Assembly (NCBI RefSeq): GCF_001742225.1
Contig: NZ_CP017078.1
Span: 186,001-250,000, forward strand
Direction: 5' to 3'
DNA length: 64,000 nucleotides
Source of the DNA: Novosphingobium resinovorum
Lineage (GTDB): Bacteria > Pseudomonadota > Alphaproteobacteria > Sphingomonadales > Sphingomonadaceae
Part shown: piece after piece, positions 8,366 to 16,324 of the stretch
Position numbering within the stretch: the stretch's first letter is position 1
How the letters are laid out: each line of letters begins with the position of its first letter
The notes under the pieces: generated by a model
Told to the model about the DNA's origin: nothing
What the model saw: the letters and a program-made list of their open reading frames with translations, nothing else
Databases searched by the model: none
Program-made: the position numbers and the translations under genes

Positions 8366-8798
8366 TTGACGCCTCCGTGCACAATTTCTTGGGCGCTATA
8401 TCTAACATTTCTTACGACATGTCTAGTATTTTTGACATGGTGACGAAGCTTTTAGGCGAGATGCCGCCCGAACGCCCAAGAGCGAAGTCGCGACGTTTTT
8501 CCCAGCCCGTGAGTGTCTTGTCGGGCACTGAGACCAGCGGCCGCTTCTGGCGCAAGATGCCAGGATGTCCTGCCTCCCTCATGTCCGCGTCTGGGCAGCG
8601 GCCTTTTGGGCGGCAATGACAGAAATGGGGACACGTTGCCGTCGCAGTGCGGCCGCCACCTCAACGGCGGCTTTCCCAGCCTCGCGGCCCAGAAGCCGTC
8701 AGGCAGGAATTCACCCCTATTCAGCCCTACATTGGGCGAACGGCCAGCCCGGCGGCGAGAGTTTCCGAAGCCCCCTGCCCTATCCAGCCTCGCCGAAA
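8366..8798. other. Intergenic region with the promoter area of the XRE/membrane pair
   Basis: No gene is recognised in these 433 bases. The AT-rich part 8395-8440 lies just upstream of the minus-strand membrane-protein gene. It contains several GACATGT/ACATGTC-like half sites (around 8417-8441), which may be operators for the XRE regulator. The rest is GC-rich with no convincing coding frame. Confidence 0.4.
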
Positions 8799-9323
8799 TT
8801 ATGGCGTTCGCCAAGACGCCGAGGTTGTTGGAAGCCGACCGTCAGGGTCAACAACCTTTAGAACCGGACCATCCGACTGGTTCCAGCGCCAGAGTGCGAC
8901 ACAGCTTCCACCTGGAGACATAAAAGAGGGATAGATGACCCCATCGACCTTCGCGTCAAAAAGCATTTGATATGCGGCATGCGTGGCAGCGACAGCCCCC
9001 TTGTCCAATTCCGACCGCCACTCCGTCTTGTGAATGTCCTGGTCGAAGCCCCATTCGTCGAGAACTACGGGATCGGTCGTGTCGACAAGGCGGGCGCCGG
9101 TCAGCTCGAGTTGAGCGATCAATGCTGGATGCTGCACGAACCCTTGGTTGTATTCTGCCCAGGCGGTCGACAATTCCCGCGCGGCGTAAATCGTGTGGAC
9201 GCCGATCGGATTCCAACGGCCTCCAAAACGAGCAGCGCCCTCCCCCGATAGCGGTAGATGTGACCAGCGAGGAACGTAGGCTCGCCACAAAATGATCGGC
9301 TTAAGGTCTGTCAACTCAGGCAT
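8799..9323 (-). CDS. RES-domain toxin of a type II toxin-antitoxin pair
   Basis: 174 residues with the RES domain pattern: LWRAYVPRW near the start (first Arg), GGRWNPIGVHTIYAARELSTAWAEY (the Arg-Trp-Asn and Glu positions) and PSFMSPGGSCVALW (the Ser region). RES toxins characterised so far act on NAD+ (degradation by phosphorolysis or hydrolysis). The gene starts inside the last codons of the antitoxin gene (8-nt overlap, 9316-9323), the usual arrangement of Xre-RES pairs. The tail LPTTSASWRTP after the domain is short. Confidence 0.87.
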   Translation of the reverse strand: MPELTDLKPIILWRAYVPRWSHLPLSGEGAARFGGRWNPIGVHTIYAARELSTAWAEYNQGFVQHPALIAQLELTGARLVDTTDPVVLDEWGFDQDIHKTEWRSELDKGAVAATHAAYQMLFDAKVDGVIYPSFMSPGGSCVALWRWNQSDGPVLKVVDPDGRLPTTSASWRTP

Positions 9324-9687
9324 AGACGCCCGAGCGCACAGCCTCCAGATAGGCCAAGACCTGATCTGCCTTGCCGTCTCCCACCAGATCGTAAGCCGTC
9401 TTGCCCGCCCAGCCAGGAATTGGTTGGTGCTTAAACCAGATTACCGCACGATTTTCGTCGCCAGCCATCTCTGCGGCCATAGCCAGGATACGCACGATCG
9501 GGCTTAGCGCCGCGTCCACCTTCCGGGTGGCGGTTTTGGCGGTGAGCGTATTTCGGGCAATTCCGACAAGCTTGGCCAGCTCCGACTGTGTCACGCCGAG
9601 CTGTTCGGACAGCCGCGGCGCCGACAGGAAGGGCGAGCCGCCATCGCCAAACCGAACTGCACCTATCTCGAGACCCTGGGGCTGCAT
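9316..9687 (-). CDS. Xre/MbcA/ParS-type antitoxin (DUF2384) partner of the RES toxin
   Basis: 123 residues from the ATG at 9685-9687, chosen because GGAGTG lies 4-9 bases upstream. The N-terminal part holds an HTH (LSEQLGVTQSELAKLVGIARNTL). The C-terminal part WFKHQPIPGWAGKTAYDLVGDGKADQVLAYLEAVRSGVYA is the toxin-binding DUF2384 domain. Such antitoxins neutralise the RES toxin and repress the operon. The pair next to repC should help plasmid maintenance. Confidence 0.87.
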   Translation of the reverse strand: MQPQGLEIGAVRFGDGGSPFLSAPRLSEQLGVTQSELAKLVGIARNTLTAKTATRKVDAALSPIVRILAMAAEMAGDENRAVIWFKHQPIPGWAGKTAYDLVGDGKADQVLAYLEAVRSGVYA

Positions 9688-9710
9688 GAAGCACTCCAAT
9701 CATCCATTTT

Positions 9711-9740
9711 TTGAGCACGTTTCATGCAATATGCGCTCAA
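9711..9740. promoter_or_regulatory. Inverted repeat in the RES/Xre promoter region (probable operator)
   Basis: TTGAGC at 9711-9716 and GCTCAA at 9735-9740 form an inverted repeat 24 bases ahead of the antitoxin start, in an AT-rich stretch. This is where an Xre antitoxin would bind to repress its own operon. The assignment is by position and symmetry only. Confidence 0.45.
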
Positions 9741-9784
9741 ACCATGCTCATTTCAAGTCGACCTGATCGGGCAACTCCATGCAA

Positions 9785-11128
9785 CTAGGTTTCGCGATCC
9801 CACTTATCGATGCTCTTCCTCAAATTATCGCTGACCTCGAGCCGCTTCTGGGTACGATCGAGCCGTTGGGCGGCGCCCAGTTCGCCTTCGGCCTCCGTGA
9901 CACCCGCCCCCGCCGCTTTGGCCGCGTCGAGTTTGGCCCTCAACAGCGCCATGATCATTGGCCAGGTCGAGAATTTCCCTTCCTTGGCCCGCTCCGTCAG
10001 ATTTCGCAGGTAGCCCCCTGGCGACTTGATCTGATCAGACTTCTGGTAGATCGCGGCGATGGTGATTGCAGCCTGCTGTTCACCCAATGCCACTCGCGCG
10101 TCTTCCCAAGCGCTGGGGCTGATCCCCAACACCGGACGGGCCAGATCCGCCGCGGTTAGGAAATCTCGCCAATTACGAATGCCGCCGCCGCCCTTCACCA
10201 ACCACAGCAGGTTCGGACAGGCATCCAGCACGATACCCAGAGGCAGTTCGCGCTTCGGCAAGCTCCGCAGGTTGTCAGATCCACCGGCGCTGCCGCTCGC
10301 TTCGTCTTTTATTCCTAAGCCGCGTTCAGATTCAGTTTTAGATTCGGTATTTGAATTCTGTATGTGGCGCTCAGTTTGAGACTCATTGGTATTCAGATTC
10401 TGTGATTTTACGAAGGATTCCAATACGTCACGGATTTGCGTCCAAAGGTCGTCGAGTTCTGCAGCTATGGCTTCGAGAACCTGGCGCGGCGCTGTCCTGG
10501 GTAGGCGGCCGACGATCGCCTGGTACTCCAGATGCACGCCGCCCCAGTTGCCAGGAACGCCCTCCTCAATACCGGCCTCGATCATCTTGACGATGTCGCG
10601 GCGGCAGATGGTTAACCGCTCCTTAACGAGCTTGTACGCCTTTTTCTCGGCGCGCATCGCTTCAGCGAACTCTTTGAACTCGTTGGCACGGGCGACGATC
10701 GGTGAGAGATCAAAGCCATAGGCTTGCTCAACCTCTCCGCCCTGCCCCTTGCGCGCGTAGCGCTTGCCATTGGGGCTATCCCGGCGGACGATCAGTCCGC
10801 AGTCAACCAAGTTGGCGAGGTGACGCCGCAACGTCGCCGGCGACATGCCATTGGCGCGACCGATGAGCATTTCATTGGATGGCCAGACGATCAGGGCGCT
10901 ATCGCCATAGAGGGCGGTTTCCGGGTGGAAAGATAGGAGTGCGTCCAGGATGGCGAGTGCCCGATCGGACGCGCCTAGGGCAAGCCTGGCCTCCTTGATA
11001 TCCCTGAACACATGCCACTTGTGCACGGTCGCATCTGGAGCTGCACTCTGGGCCGCCACCTGACTTGCAATCATGCCAAGCGACATCGGTCGCCGCCCAA
11101 AAGGCGTCGTTGCGGTATGCGTCTGCAT
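9785..11128 (-). CDS. repC: RepC replication initiator of a repABC plasmid
   Basis: 447 residues, typical for RepC. The N-terminal half is the winged-helix initiator region (ALAILDALLSFHPETALYGDSALIVWPSNEMLIGRANGMSPATLRRHLANLVDCGLI, about residues 58-113). A low-complexity, Asn/Thr/Ser/Glu-rich linker (about 245-275) joins the C-terminal domain (PLGIVLDACPNLLWLVKGGGGIRNWRDFL...). RepC binds the plasmid origin, which in this family lies inside repC itself. It is the last gene of repABC, 187 bases after repB. That gap encodes the antisense RNA that limits RepC synthesis. The start has AAGGTG upstream. Confidence 0.95.
   Translation of the reverse strand: MQTHTATTPFGRRPMSLGMIASQVAAQSAAPDATVHKWHVFRDIKEARLALGASDRALAILDALLSFHPETALYGDSALIVWPSNEMLIGRANGMSPATLRRHLANLVDCGLIVRRDSPNGKRYARKGQGGEVEQAYGFDLSPIVARANEFKEFAEAMRAEKKAYKLVKERLTICRRDIVKMIEAGIEEGVPGNWGGVHLEYQAIVGRLPRTAPRQVLEAIAAELDDLWTQIRDVLESFVKSQNLNTNESQTERHIQNSNTESKTESERGLGIKDEASGSAGGSDNLRSLPKRELPLGIVLDACPNLLWLVKGGGGIRNWRDFLTAADLARPVLGISPSAWEDARVALGEQQAAITIAAIYQKSDQIKSPGGYLRNLTERAKEGKFSTWPMIMALLRAKLDAAKAAGAGVTEAEGELGAAQRLDRTQKRLEVSDNLRKSIDKWDRET
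10300..10420. other. Candidate origin of replication (AT-rich tract inside repC)
   Basis: Within repC this stretch is markedly AT-rich and has repeated TTCAGATTC-like words (for example at 10325-10333 and 10392-10400). It encodes the low-complexity linker. In repABC plasmids studied so far the origin maps to an AT-rich tract within repC, so this is the best candidate by analogy. Confidence 0.5.
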
Positions 11129-11159
11129 TGTCTTTCACCTTGTGTAGGGCAAAAGAATT

Positions 11160-11280
11160 CCGGCCGCTGAAGCGGTGAGACCCGATCAGGGTCTTGACTG
11201 CGATTTCGGGAAGTGCGATTCTCGCGTTACCACACGTCGAGAAGGGCTTCCGGAATTCGCTTTCGGGGGCCTTTTTCTTT
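11160..11280 (+). ncRNA. Counter-transcribed antisense RNA (ctRNA) between repB and repC, approximate extent
   Basis: The repB-repC gap of repABC plasmids encodes a small antisense RNA on the strand opposite to repC. Here the plus strand ends in a strong terminator (11245-11280), and the words GCGAGAATCGCA and CCCGATCAGGGTC in this gap, read on either strand, look like those of other repABC ctRNA regions. The 5' end is not determined. The RNA is expected to pair with repC leader RNA and lower RepC translation or transcription, setting copy number and incompatibility. Confidence 0.65.
11245..11280 (+). terminator. Rho-independent terminator of the repABC antisense RNA
   Basis: The stem GGCTTCCG (11245-11252) pairs with CGGGGGCC (11264-11271), with two G-U pairs, and is followed by TTTTTCTTT. 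It stops transcription on the plus strand, opposite to repC. Confidence 0.7.
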
Positions 11281-11315
11281 TGCGATTGGTCCAGGCGGTG
11301 AGGAGATCCCCTCGC

Positions 11316-12326
11316 CTATTGCTTCTGTTCTGTATCTCCCTCTTCATTGGCAAATTCGGAATAGAGTGCGTCGAGACGCGCTGCGACAAAAGCGGCGAAC
11401 TCAGGGACGCGCCTTTCGTCGAAAGTGATTGCTGTGTGGGAGCCGCGACGCTCTACGAGCGCCGCCCGGCGCCCCTCTGGCGTGTTCCATGCTCCACCCT
11501 TCGATGAGCGTTCAGCACTTGGCGCCGTCACCTTGAACACCATGTTAAAACGGGTGTCGCTGTCGGCCGCCCGGAAGCCCTCGGAAGCTACGACGTCATC
11601 GATCCTGGCACCCGTCTTGGATTTATCAATGGCTTCAGCCAGTGTGTGCCATCGAGCACGCCCAGCTTTCACGGCCGGCCCAATCTGCCGTGCCAGTTCC
11701 TCGGGGATACGTCTGGCAATAGAGATGTACCGGCTTAGGTCCGATTTGTCGGTGGATATCGCTGACATGATCACTGCGCGTTCGTAGCCGGAGTCCTCCA
11801 GGCGCTTGGCGAAGAGCGCCTTCTCGATAAACGAAAGGTCAGCACGATCCAAATTCTCGCGGCCTTGGGCGACAACCACTTCATCGTCTGACAGATCACG
11901 AACGATCGCCTTCACCGGGTGCGCAAGTCGCACAAGCGCACGCAGGCGGCGTCGACCGTACGCGATCTGGAAGCGACCCGGAGCAGCCGGACTCGGCCGG
12001 ACTAGGATGGGCACCTGCTGTCCGTCTCGCTCAATGCTCGAAACCAGTTCGTCAAAGCCAGGGTCGATCTCAGCCGGCAGGCGGTCGGCTATGGGCGAGG
12101 GATCAATCAGTGCAGGATCAAGCGAGACGACGTGATCCCCAGTAAGAAGCTGCTCCTGAAGTTTGGCAGCCGCTCGCGCGCCTTGCGTCAATTCCTGAAG
12201 CGAGGTGCCCATTGCACCGATCGCGCCACTACGGACACGTTCAGGATTTTTAACAGCCGAGCTGTTCGACGAAGGGGGGGCGGCCTTCCCAAGAAAGAGG
12301 GAGTTTAGCGCGTCCTTGCGGCTCAT
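11316..12326 (-). CDS. repB: RepB, ParB-like partition protein
   Basis: 336 residues. The ParB/Srx-type N-terminal domain holds VPILVRPSPAAPGRFQIAYGRRRLRA (about residues 100-125), where GRRR is the conserved nucleotide-binding box. It is followed by a helix-turn-helix region (LSFIEKALFAKRLEDSGYERAVIMSAISTDKSDLSRYI) and the RepB-specific C-terminal half. RepB binds the parS palindromes just upstream and works with the RepA ATPase to segregate the plasmid. The start is supported by AAGGAGG eight bases ahead. It lies between repA and repC in one operon. Confidence 0.94.
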   Translation of the reverse strand: MSRKDALNSLFLGKAAPPSSNSSAVKNPERVRSGAIGAMGTSLQELTQGARAAAKLQEQLLTGDHVVSLDPALIDPSPIADRLPAEIDPGFDELVSSIERDGQQVPILVRPSPAAPGRFQIAYGRRRLRALVRLAHPVKAIVRDLSDDEVVVAQGRENLDRADLSFIEKALFAKRLEDSGYERAVIMSAISTDKSDLSRYISIARRIPEELARQIGPAVKAGRARWHTLAEAIDKSKTGARIDDVVASEGFRAADSDTRFNMVFKVTAPSAERSSKGGAWNTPEGRRAALVERRGSHTAITFDERRVPEFAAFVAARLDALYSEFANEEGDTEQKQ

Positions 12327-12351
12327 GCTTTGCCTCCTTGGAACTGGGAGA

Positions 12352-12367
12352 GTTGGGAGCTCCCAAC
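12352..12367. promoter_or_regulatory. parS site 1 (16-bp perfect palindrome)
   Basis: GTTGGGAGCTCCCAAC is a perfect palindrome and fits the GTTNNNNGCNNNNAAC pattern of repABC parS sites. It lies in the repA-repB gap, just ahead of repB, and is the expected binding site for RepB. Confidence 0.88.
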
Positions 12368-12397
12368 AAGGCCATTTGGCAAATTTTGTGCATAAGA

Positions 12398-12413
12398 GTT
12401 GGGAGCTCCCAAC
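12398..12413. promoter_or_regulatory. parS site 2, identical copy
   Basis: The same 16-base palindrome as at 12352-12367 recurs 46 bases away (start to start) in the repA-repB gap. Two identical copies in tandem should allow cooperative RepB loading. Confidence 0.88.
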
Positions 12414-12444
12414 TTATGGCCGTTCACTGAATATAGGTCGACAG

Positions 12445-13701
12445 TCATGGCCGACCCCAAGCTGCTTTCATCAGATGCTCGATCTCGCCATTGACCGCGT
12501 CGAGTGCTTCCATGGCACGATCATATGTGGACCTGGTGAGGTTTTCCCGGCCGATCTCGTAAAGGGTTTGCTTGGTGAGACCGGCGTCGGATACCGCGGC
12601 TGACTTAACCATTGCATTTGTCAAAACGTGGTCGCCAAACAGATTGCGGAGCAGCGCGGCTACTTTGGTCTGAGGGCCATCCTGCGGTTCGTATCGCGTC
12701 AGGAGATATCGGATAAAATCATACTGCAACCGGCCGCCAGCGTCGCGCACAACGCCCAGCAGATCCCGCGTCATGAGAAGAAACTGGCTCATCGACGCCA
12801 CATCCAGCATTTGCGGATGAACGGTTACCACCATTGACGTGGCGGCGCATAAACCGCTGAGCGTTAAAAAGCCAAGCTGAGGGGGGCAGTCAAGCACAAC
12901 GACATCATAGTCATCGGCCACCTCGTCCAATGCACTGGCGATGCGCGCGAAGAAAATCCCATCTCCGGACTTTGTGCCATCCATCAAGGCCCTGGGCGTG
13001 GTGTGCTCGAATTCCATGAGCTCGAGATTGCCGGGCACCAGGTCCAAGCCATCGAAGTAGGTTTTTCTGACGACGTCCTTAAGGCTCTTGCGACCTTCAT
13101 CATAGCGGATTGCTGCGTAGAGAGTTTCGTTGGCGCCAACATCGGTTTCAGGGAGCACTCCAAGTAGGGCGGAGAGGCTGGCCTGGGGATCAAGGTCAAT
13201 GGCGAGTACCCGATATCCCTGCAGTGCGAGATACTGGGCCAAATGAGCAGAGGTTGTCGTCTTGCCCGAGCCGCCTTTGAAGTTTGTTACTGCAATGACC
13301 TGCAAGTGTTCTGTTCCGCGTCGGTGCGGAATAAAATCAGTCGCTTCTCGGCCCCGCGTGCCGCTCGCCAACAGCGCACGTATCTCATTGATCTGGCCCA
13401 GCGTGTATAGGCGGCGGCCGTTACTCGTGGTTTCAGGCTGAGGTCCCTCGCCGGCGAGCGTCATCTTCCGAAGTGTTGAGTCTGAAACTCGCATCAATCG
13501 GGCGGCCTCACCGGATGTGAACCGCCGCAAGGTCTTTTGTGACGTTGGCGGAAACATCGCTTGGCTCAGCGCTTGCAGTTGGGCGCTGAGGAGTTCAGCA
13601 TGGGCGCCGATGGTCTCATCAGCATCGGCGTTTTGCTGCGGCTCGTTGGCAACACTTGTGTTCACGGGCGTTTCTCTCGTCACGGAAGTTCGGCCACACA
13701 T
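12445..13701 (-). CDS. repA: RepA, ParA-like partition ATPase and repABC repressor
   Basis: 418 residues. The N-terminal part carries a MerR-like winged helix (TSGEAARLMRVSDSTLRKM, about residues 62-80). The Walker ATPase core has NFKGGSGKTTTSAHL (deviant Walker A, 140-154), IDLDPQASL (Walker A') and VVLDCPPQLGFLTL (Walker B). RepA powers plasmid segregation with RepB and represses the repABC operon. The start used gives MCGRTSVTRE; a GTG 12 codons in (VNTSVANEPQ) is an alternative. Confidence 0.94.
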   Translation of the reverse strand: MCGRTSVTRETPVNTSVANEPQQNADADETIGAHAELLSAQLQALSQAMFPPTSQKTLRRFTSGEAARLMRVSDSTLRKMTLAGEGPQPETTSNGRRLYTLGQINEIRALLASGTRGREATDFIPHRRGTEHLQVIAVTNFKGGSGKTTTSAHLAQYLALQGYRVLAIDLDPQASLSALLGVLPETDVGANETLYAAIRYDEGRKSLKDVVRKTYFDGLDLVPGNLELMEFEHTTPRALMDGTKSGDGIFFARIASALDEVADDYDVVVLDCPPQLGFLTLSGLCAATSMVVTVHPQMLDVASMSQFLLMTRDLLGVVRDAGGRLQYDFIRYLLTRYEPQDGPQTKVAALLRNLFGDHVLTNAMVKSAAVSDAGLTKQTLYEIGRENLTRSTYDRAMEALDAVNGEIEHLMKAAWGRP

Positions 13702-14408
13702 GCCAATTTACCGTGACGATACCGAAGCTGCGCGCGCTTGCAAGGAGTTAATGGTTAACAACTCGTTCTGGTGGATAACGCTCGCAGGACCCCTTCTGCC
13801 AATTTATGATTATATTCCAGAACGTTAGCCATAGTCTGAACCTACTCGGTCGGGCACAACGCGTCCGCGAAAAAGTGGGGTTATCCGAGGTCACCGTAGA
13901 CATCCGAGGCGCTGGCTTATCACTTCGCCCTAATATTGCTGCGACTCGGCAGCAGCCACCAATTGGCTGCAAGCCCATTTGAGTTGTGCCCCGCGACGCT
14001 GCTTAACAGGACCATACTTGTCCGCAGCAAAACGAGAGGGCATTTCCTAGATGACCTTAGGCGAGTTAATCTGGTTTCGAAATTTCGGTTTTCCGAAGTT
14101 CGACCTGATCTCACTTGCTACCGCGAACCCAGCGGGGCTAGCGATCACAGGAAGCCTAAAGTATATGTCTCGTGAGACGGCACGTACCGTCTCGGGGCTT
14201 AGTAACCCCTCACAAGTCGGCTGATGCCACCGGAACGGCGTCAACTCCCCAAACCTATGGTCGGGGAGCCTGTGGCGTATGCAACAGGTTCTCGGACTAA
14301 AGGCCACAGGGACCGTACTTGTGCGGTTTACTAACTCCCCGATCACCAGGAGTAAGGAGGCTATCGTGGGGGCGTACCACGAATTCGGCCTTCTCCCTCG
14401 GGGAAGTA
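13702..14408. other. Non-coding region between repA and traM, with a dense array of short hairpins at its right end
   Basis: No gene is recognised here. The part next to repA (13702-13900) should carry the repABC promoter. From about 14170 to 14408 short inverted repeats follow one another: GAGACGG-6-CCGTCTC at 14174-14193, then GGGG/CCCC, CTCCCC-12-GGGGAG, CCTGT-10-ACAGG, ACTCC-10-GGAGT, GTGG-6-CCAC and CTTCTCC-3-GGGGAAG. This ends at the traM start codon and could be a structured leader or a small RNA. Confidence 0.45.
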
Positions 14409-14738
14409 ATGCCGAAGAACCGTGCAACGTCGAGCTCTCGCTCCGAAGAACTCTCGGTCGTCACCGAATGGTCCAAGTGCGAGCTCGAAGCGCTTGTGGC
14501 GGATGGCATCGTGCGGTACCGCGCAGCAGCGGCCACAGCTCAGAAGGCACATAACCGTTGGCGCCGATTCGTGGGTGCCGGGAATGAAGCCGAATACTCT
14601 ATCCGACTAGTAGAATACCGCCGCGCACATGCCGACTGCGAAGCCCACCGTGTCGCGCTCAATCATCTCATCGATCAGTTGGGCTATATTCCCACCGTAG
14701 CCACCAGCACGCCGTCACTGCATACGGAGTCACAGTAG
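14409..14738 (+). CDS. traM: TraM-like quorum-sensing antiactivator
   Basis: 109 residues from the ATG at 14409. The region LEALVADGIVRYRAAAATAQ, then EYRRAHADCEAHRVALNHLIDQLGYIPTV follows the pattern of Ti-plasmid TraM (lt-dAIr-HR-LvekAd, siEMHaqmsaLntLIs-LGyiPkV). TraM binds the LuxR-type activator TraR and blocks it until the signal accumulates. The gene runs convergently with traR and overlaps its last 9 bases. It is longer at both ends than the roughly 100-residue Ti protein and only distantly similar, so the name rests on the pattern and the location beside traR/traI. Confidence 0.7.
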   Translation: MPKNRATSSSRSEELSVVTEWSKCELEALVADGIVRYRAAAATAQKAHNRWRRFVGAGNEAEYSIRLVEYRRAHADCEAHRVALNHLIDQLGYIPTVATSTPSLHTESQ

Positions 14739-15452
14739 AATCCATTTCCGGTGCACAGCCACTCCGACTGCCTGGTAGGTGTTCACCACGTTGAGCCGCG
14801 CGCGAATGTTCTGCAGCTGGTATTCTACAGCGCGTTTGGTGGTGTTTCTAAGCACGGCAATATCGGCATTCGATTTGCCGTGCAGGAGCCAGGACAGGGT
14901 CTCAAGTTGGGTCTCGGTGAGGGGGCAGGCGGGGGCGCTCATCATTCCCTGATATCGGTCGCGGACGAACCCGTCGATGAAAGCGCCGAGCGCGAGGGTG
15001 GAGAAAGCGTCTCCCAAGAGTTCACCTTCAGCCTTGGTCTGGCTTGATGCGAAGGTGATCAGCGCGCGTCGGCCAAATCCGCCAAAGATCGGAATCGAGA
15101 CCCCTGATCGAATTTCGAAGGCACGCGCGTTACTGTAGAACGCCCGGTGTTCCTTTCGGAGTGCCACCGGCGGCCGGGTCTCTGACCACCCAAAAGCTCC
15201 CCGTTTGGGATTGACCGCCTCGATAATCGGATCGATCGAGAACAATTGATGGTCGAGGTAATGTCGCTGCCACTCCTCGGGATAATTGGACAGACCGTAG
15301 ACGTTGGCCTCGTGCACCGACAGGTAGGTAAACCAATCGAAGCCATGCTCATTGGCGTATCGTTGCAGGGTCTTTTGCACGGCCTCTCTATCTCGGGCCA
15401 GCGATAACCAGTCACGCAATAGGTCGAACTTAAGCCGTCTCGACACCCCCAT
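14730..15452 (-). CDS. traR: LuxR-family quorum-sensing activator, TraR-like
   Basis: 240 residues from the ATG giving MGVSRRLKFDLL; the open frame extends further upstream, but TraR proteins are about 235 long. The autoinducer-binding domain has WFTYLSV, NYPEEWQRHYLDHQLFSIDPII and GFGRRALITFAS. The C-terminal HTH is LTETQLETLSWLLHGKSNADIAVLRNTTKRAVEYQLQNIRARLNV. Bound to acyl-homoserine lactone it should activate the traI-trb and traA/traC operons and repABC. It is divergent from traI. No sequence like the Ti tra box is obvious in the 212-base gap, so its binding site may differ. Confidence 0.85.
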   Translation of the reverse strand: MGVSRRLKFDLLRDWLSLARDREAVQKTLQRYANEHGFDWFTYLSVHEANVYGLSNYPEEWQRHYLDHQLFSIDPIIEAVNPKRGAFGWSETRPPVALRKEHRAFYSNARAFEIRSGVSIPIFGGFGRRALITFASSQTKAEGELLGDAFSTLALGAFIDGFVRDRYQGMMSAPACPLTETQLETLSWLLHGKSNADIAVLRNTTKRAVEYQLQNIRARLNVVNTYQAVGVAVHRKWILL

Positions 15453-15664
15453 CCGGCAGCCCCCGATTACATGATTAGTTTTATCATATTCTGTTGGACT
15501 AATAACAACTCCGTTGGCGCCTTGTCTCCCCACGATGGGAGAACCGATTTGCGGAGTACCACGGCTGCGTGGTTGATCGTACCGATGAGGGCCTTCGGTA
15601 AACCGAAATAGCCCCGAACGTCTGTTCCTGATTGGTTGCCGCCATACCAAAGCGGAGAGCCAAC

Positions 15665-16288
15665 ATGCGTCTTATCGCGGTCCAAAACCAAGGCCTGACT
15701 AGAGATTCTCATCTCATCGAGCAGATGCACGTGCTGCGTGCCCGCGTCTTTCGCGACCGCCTGGGTTGGGATGTTGATGTCGCCGGGGGGCACGAGGTTG
15801 ACGACTACGATGCGCTAAACCCGGTCTATCTTCTGGTGGTCAGCGACAGCACCAAACATGTGGTTGGCTGCGCGCGGCTTCTGCCAGGATCCGGGCCGAC
15901 GATGCTGGGGCGCACGTTTCCGGTTCTTCTTGATGGTGGGCCGCTTCCTAGCGGGCACCACCTCATAGAGAGCTCCCGATTTTGTATCGACACCGATGTG
16001 GCTGGAGCAAACACCGCGCGCGGGCTCCACCAAGCCACGATGATGCTCTTCAGCGGTATTCTGGACTGGGCCATTGCGCATGGGTACTCCCAAGTCATGA
16101 CGGTGACCGATCTGCGTTTCGAGCGGATCCTCAAGCGGGCAGGGCTCCCTTTCTCGCGCCTGGGGTCGGCGCATCCAATCGGCAATACGATGGCCATCGC
16201 CGGCATTGTCCCGGCAACTGAAGAGACGGCCTTCTCGGTGCGACCAGCCGGCTATCTGCCGCTTGGTCAGTCACTGATCGCCGCCTGA
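15665..16288 (+). CDS. traI: LuxI-family acyl-homoserine-lactone synthase, TraI-like
   Basis: 207 residues from the ATG (MRLIAVQNQG) preceded by GGAGAG. The conserved positions are visible: RARVFRDRLGWDV (Arg, Phe, Trp), EVDDYDALNPVYLLV (Glu-Asp), GCARLLPGSGPTML and ESSRFCIDTD (E-xx-RF). It makes the acyl-HSL signal from acyl-ACP and SAM. As in Ti plasmids it heads the trb operon: trbB begins 36 bases downstream. Confidence 0.92.
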   Translation: MRLIAVQNQGLTRDSHLIEQMHVLRARVFRDRLGWDVDVAGGHEVDDYDALNPVYLLVVSDSTKHVVGCARLLPGSGPTMLGRTFPVLLDGGPLPSGHHLIESSRFCIDTDVAGANTARGLHQATMMLFSGILDWAIAHGYSQVMTVTDLRFERILKRAGLPFSRLGSAHPIGNTMAIAGIVPATEETAFSVRPAGYLPLGQSLIAA

Positions 16289-16324
16289 AATCACCTCCTG
16301 CTTTCCATGTCCGGAGGAACCATC

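Noticed and set aside
14170..14408. Group II intron or riboswitch
   Set aside because: Stems are short and no intron domain V, maturase or known aptamer core is seen.
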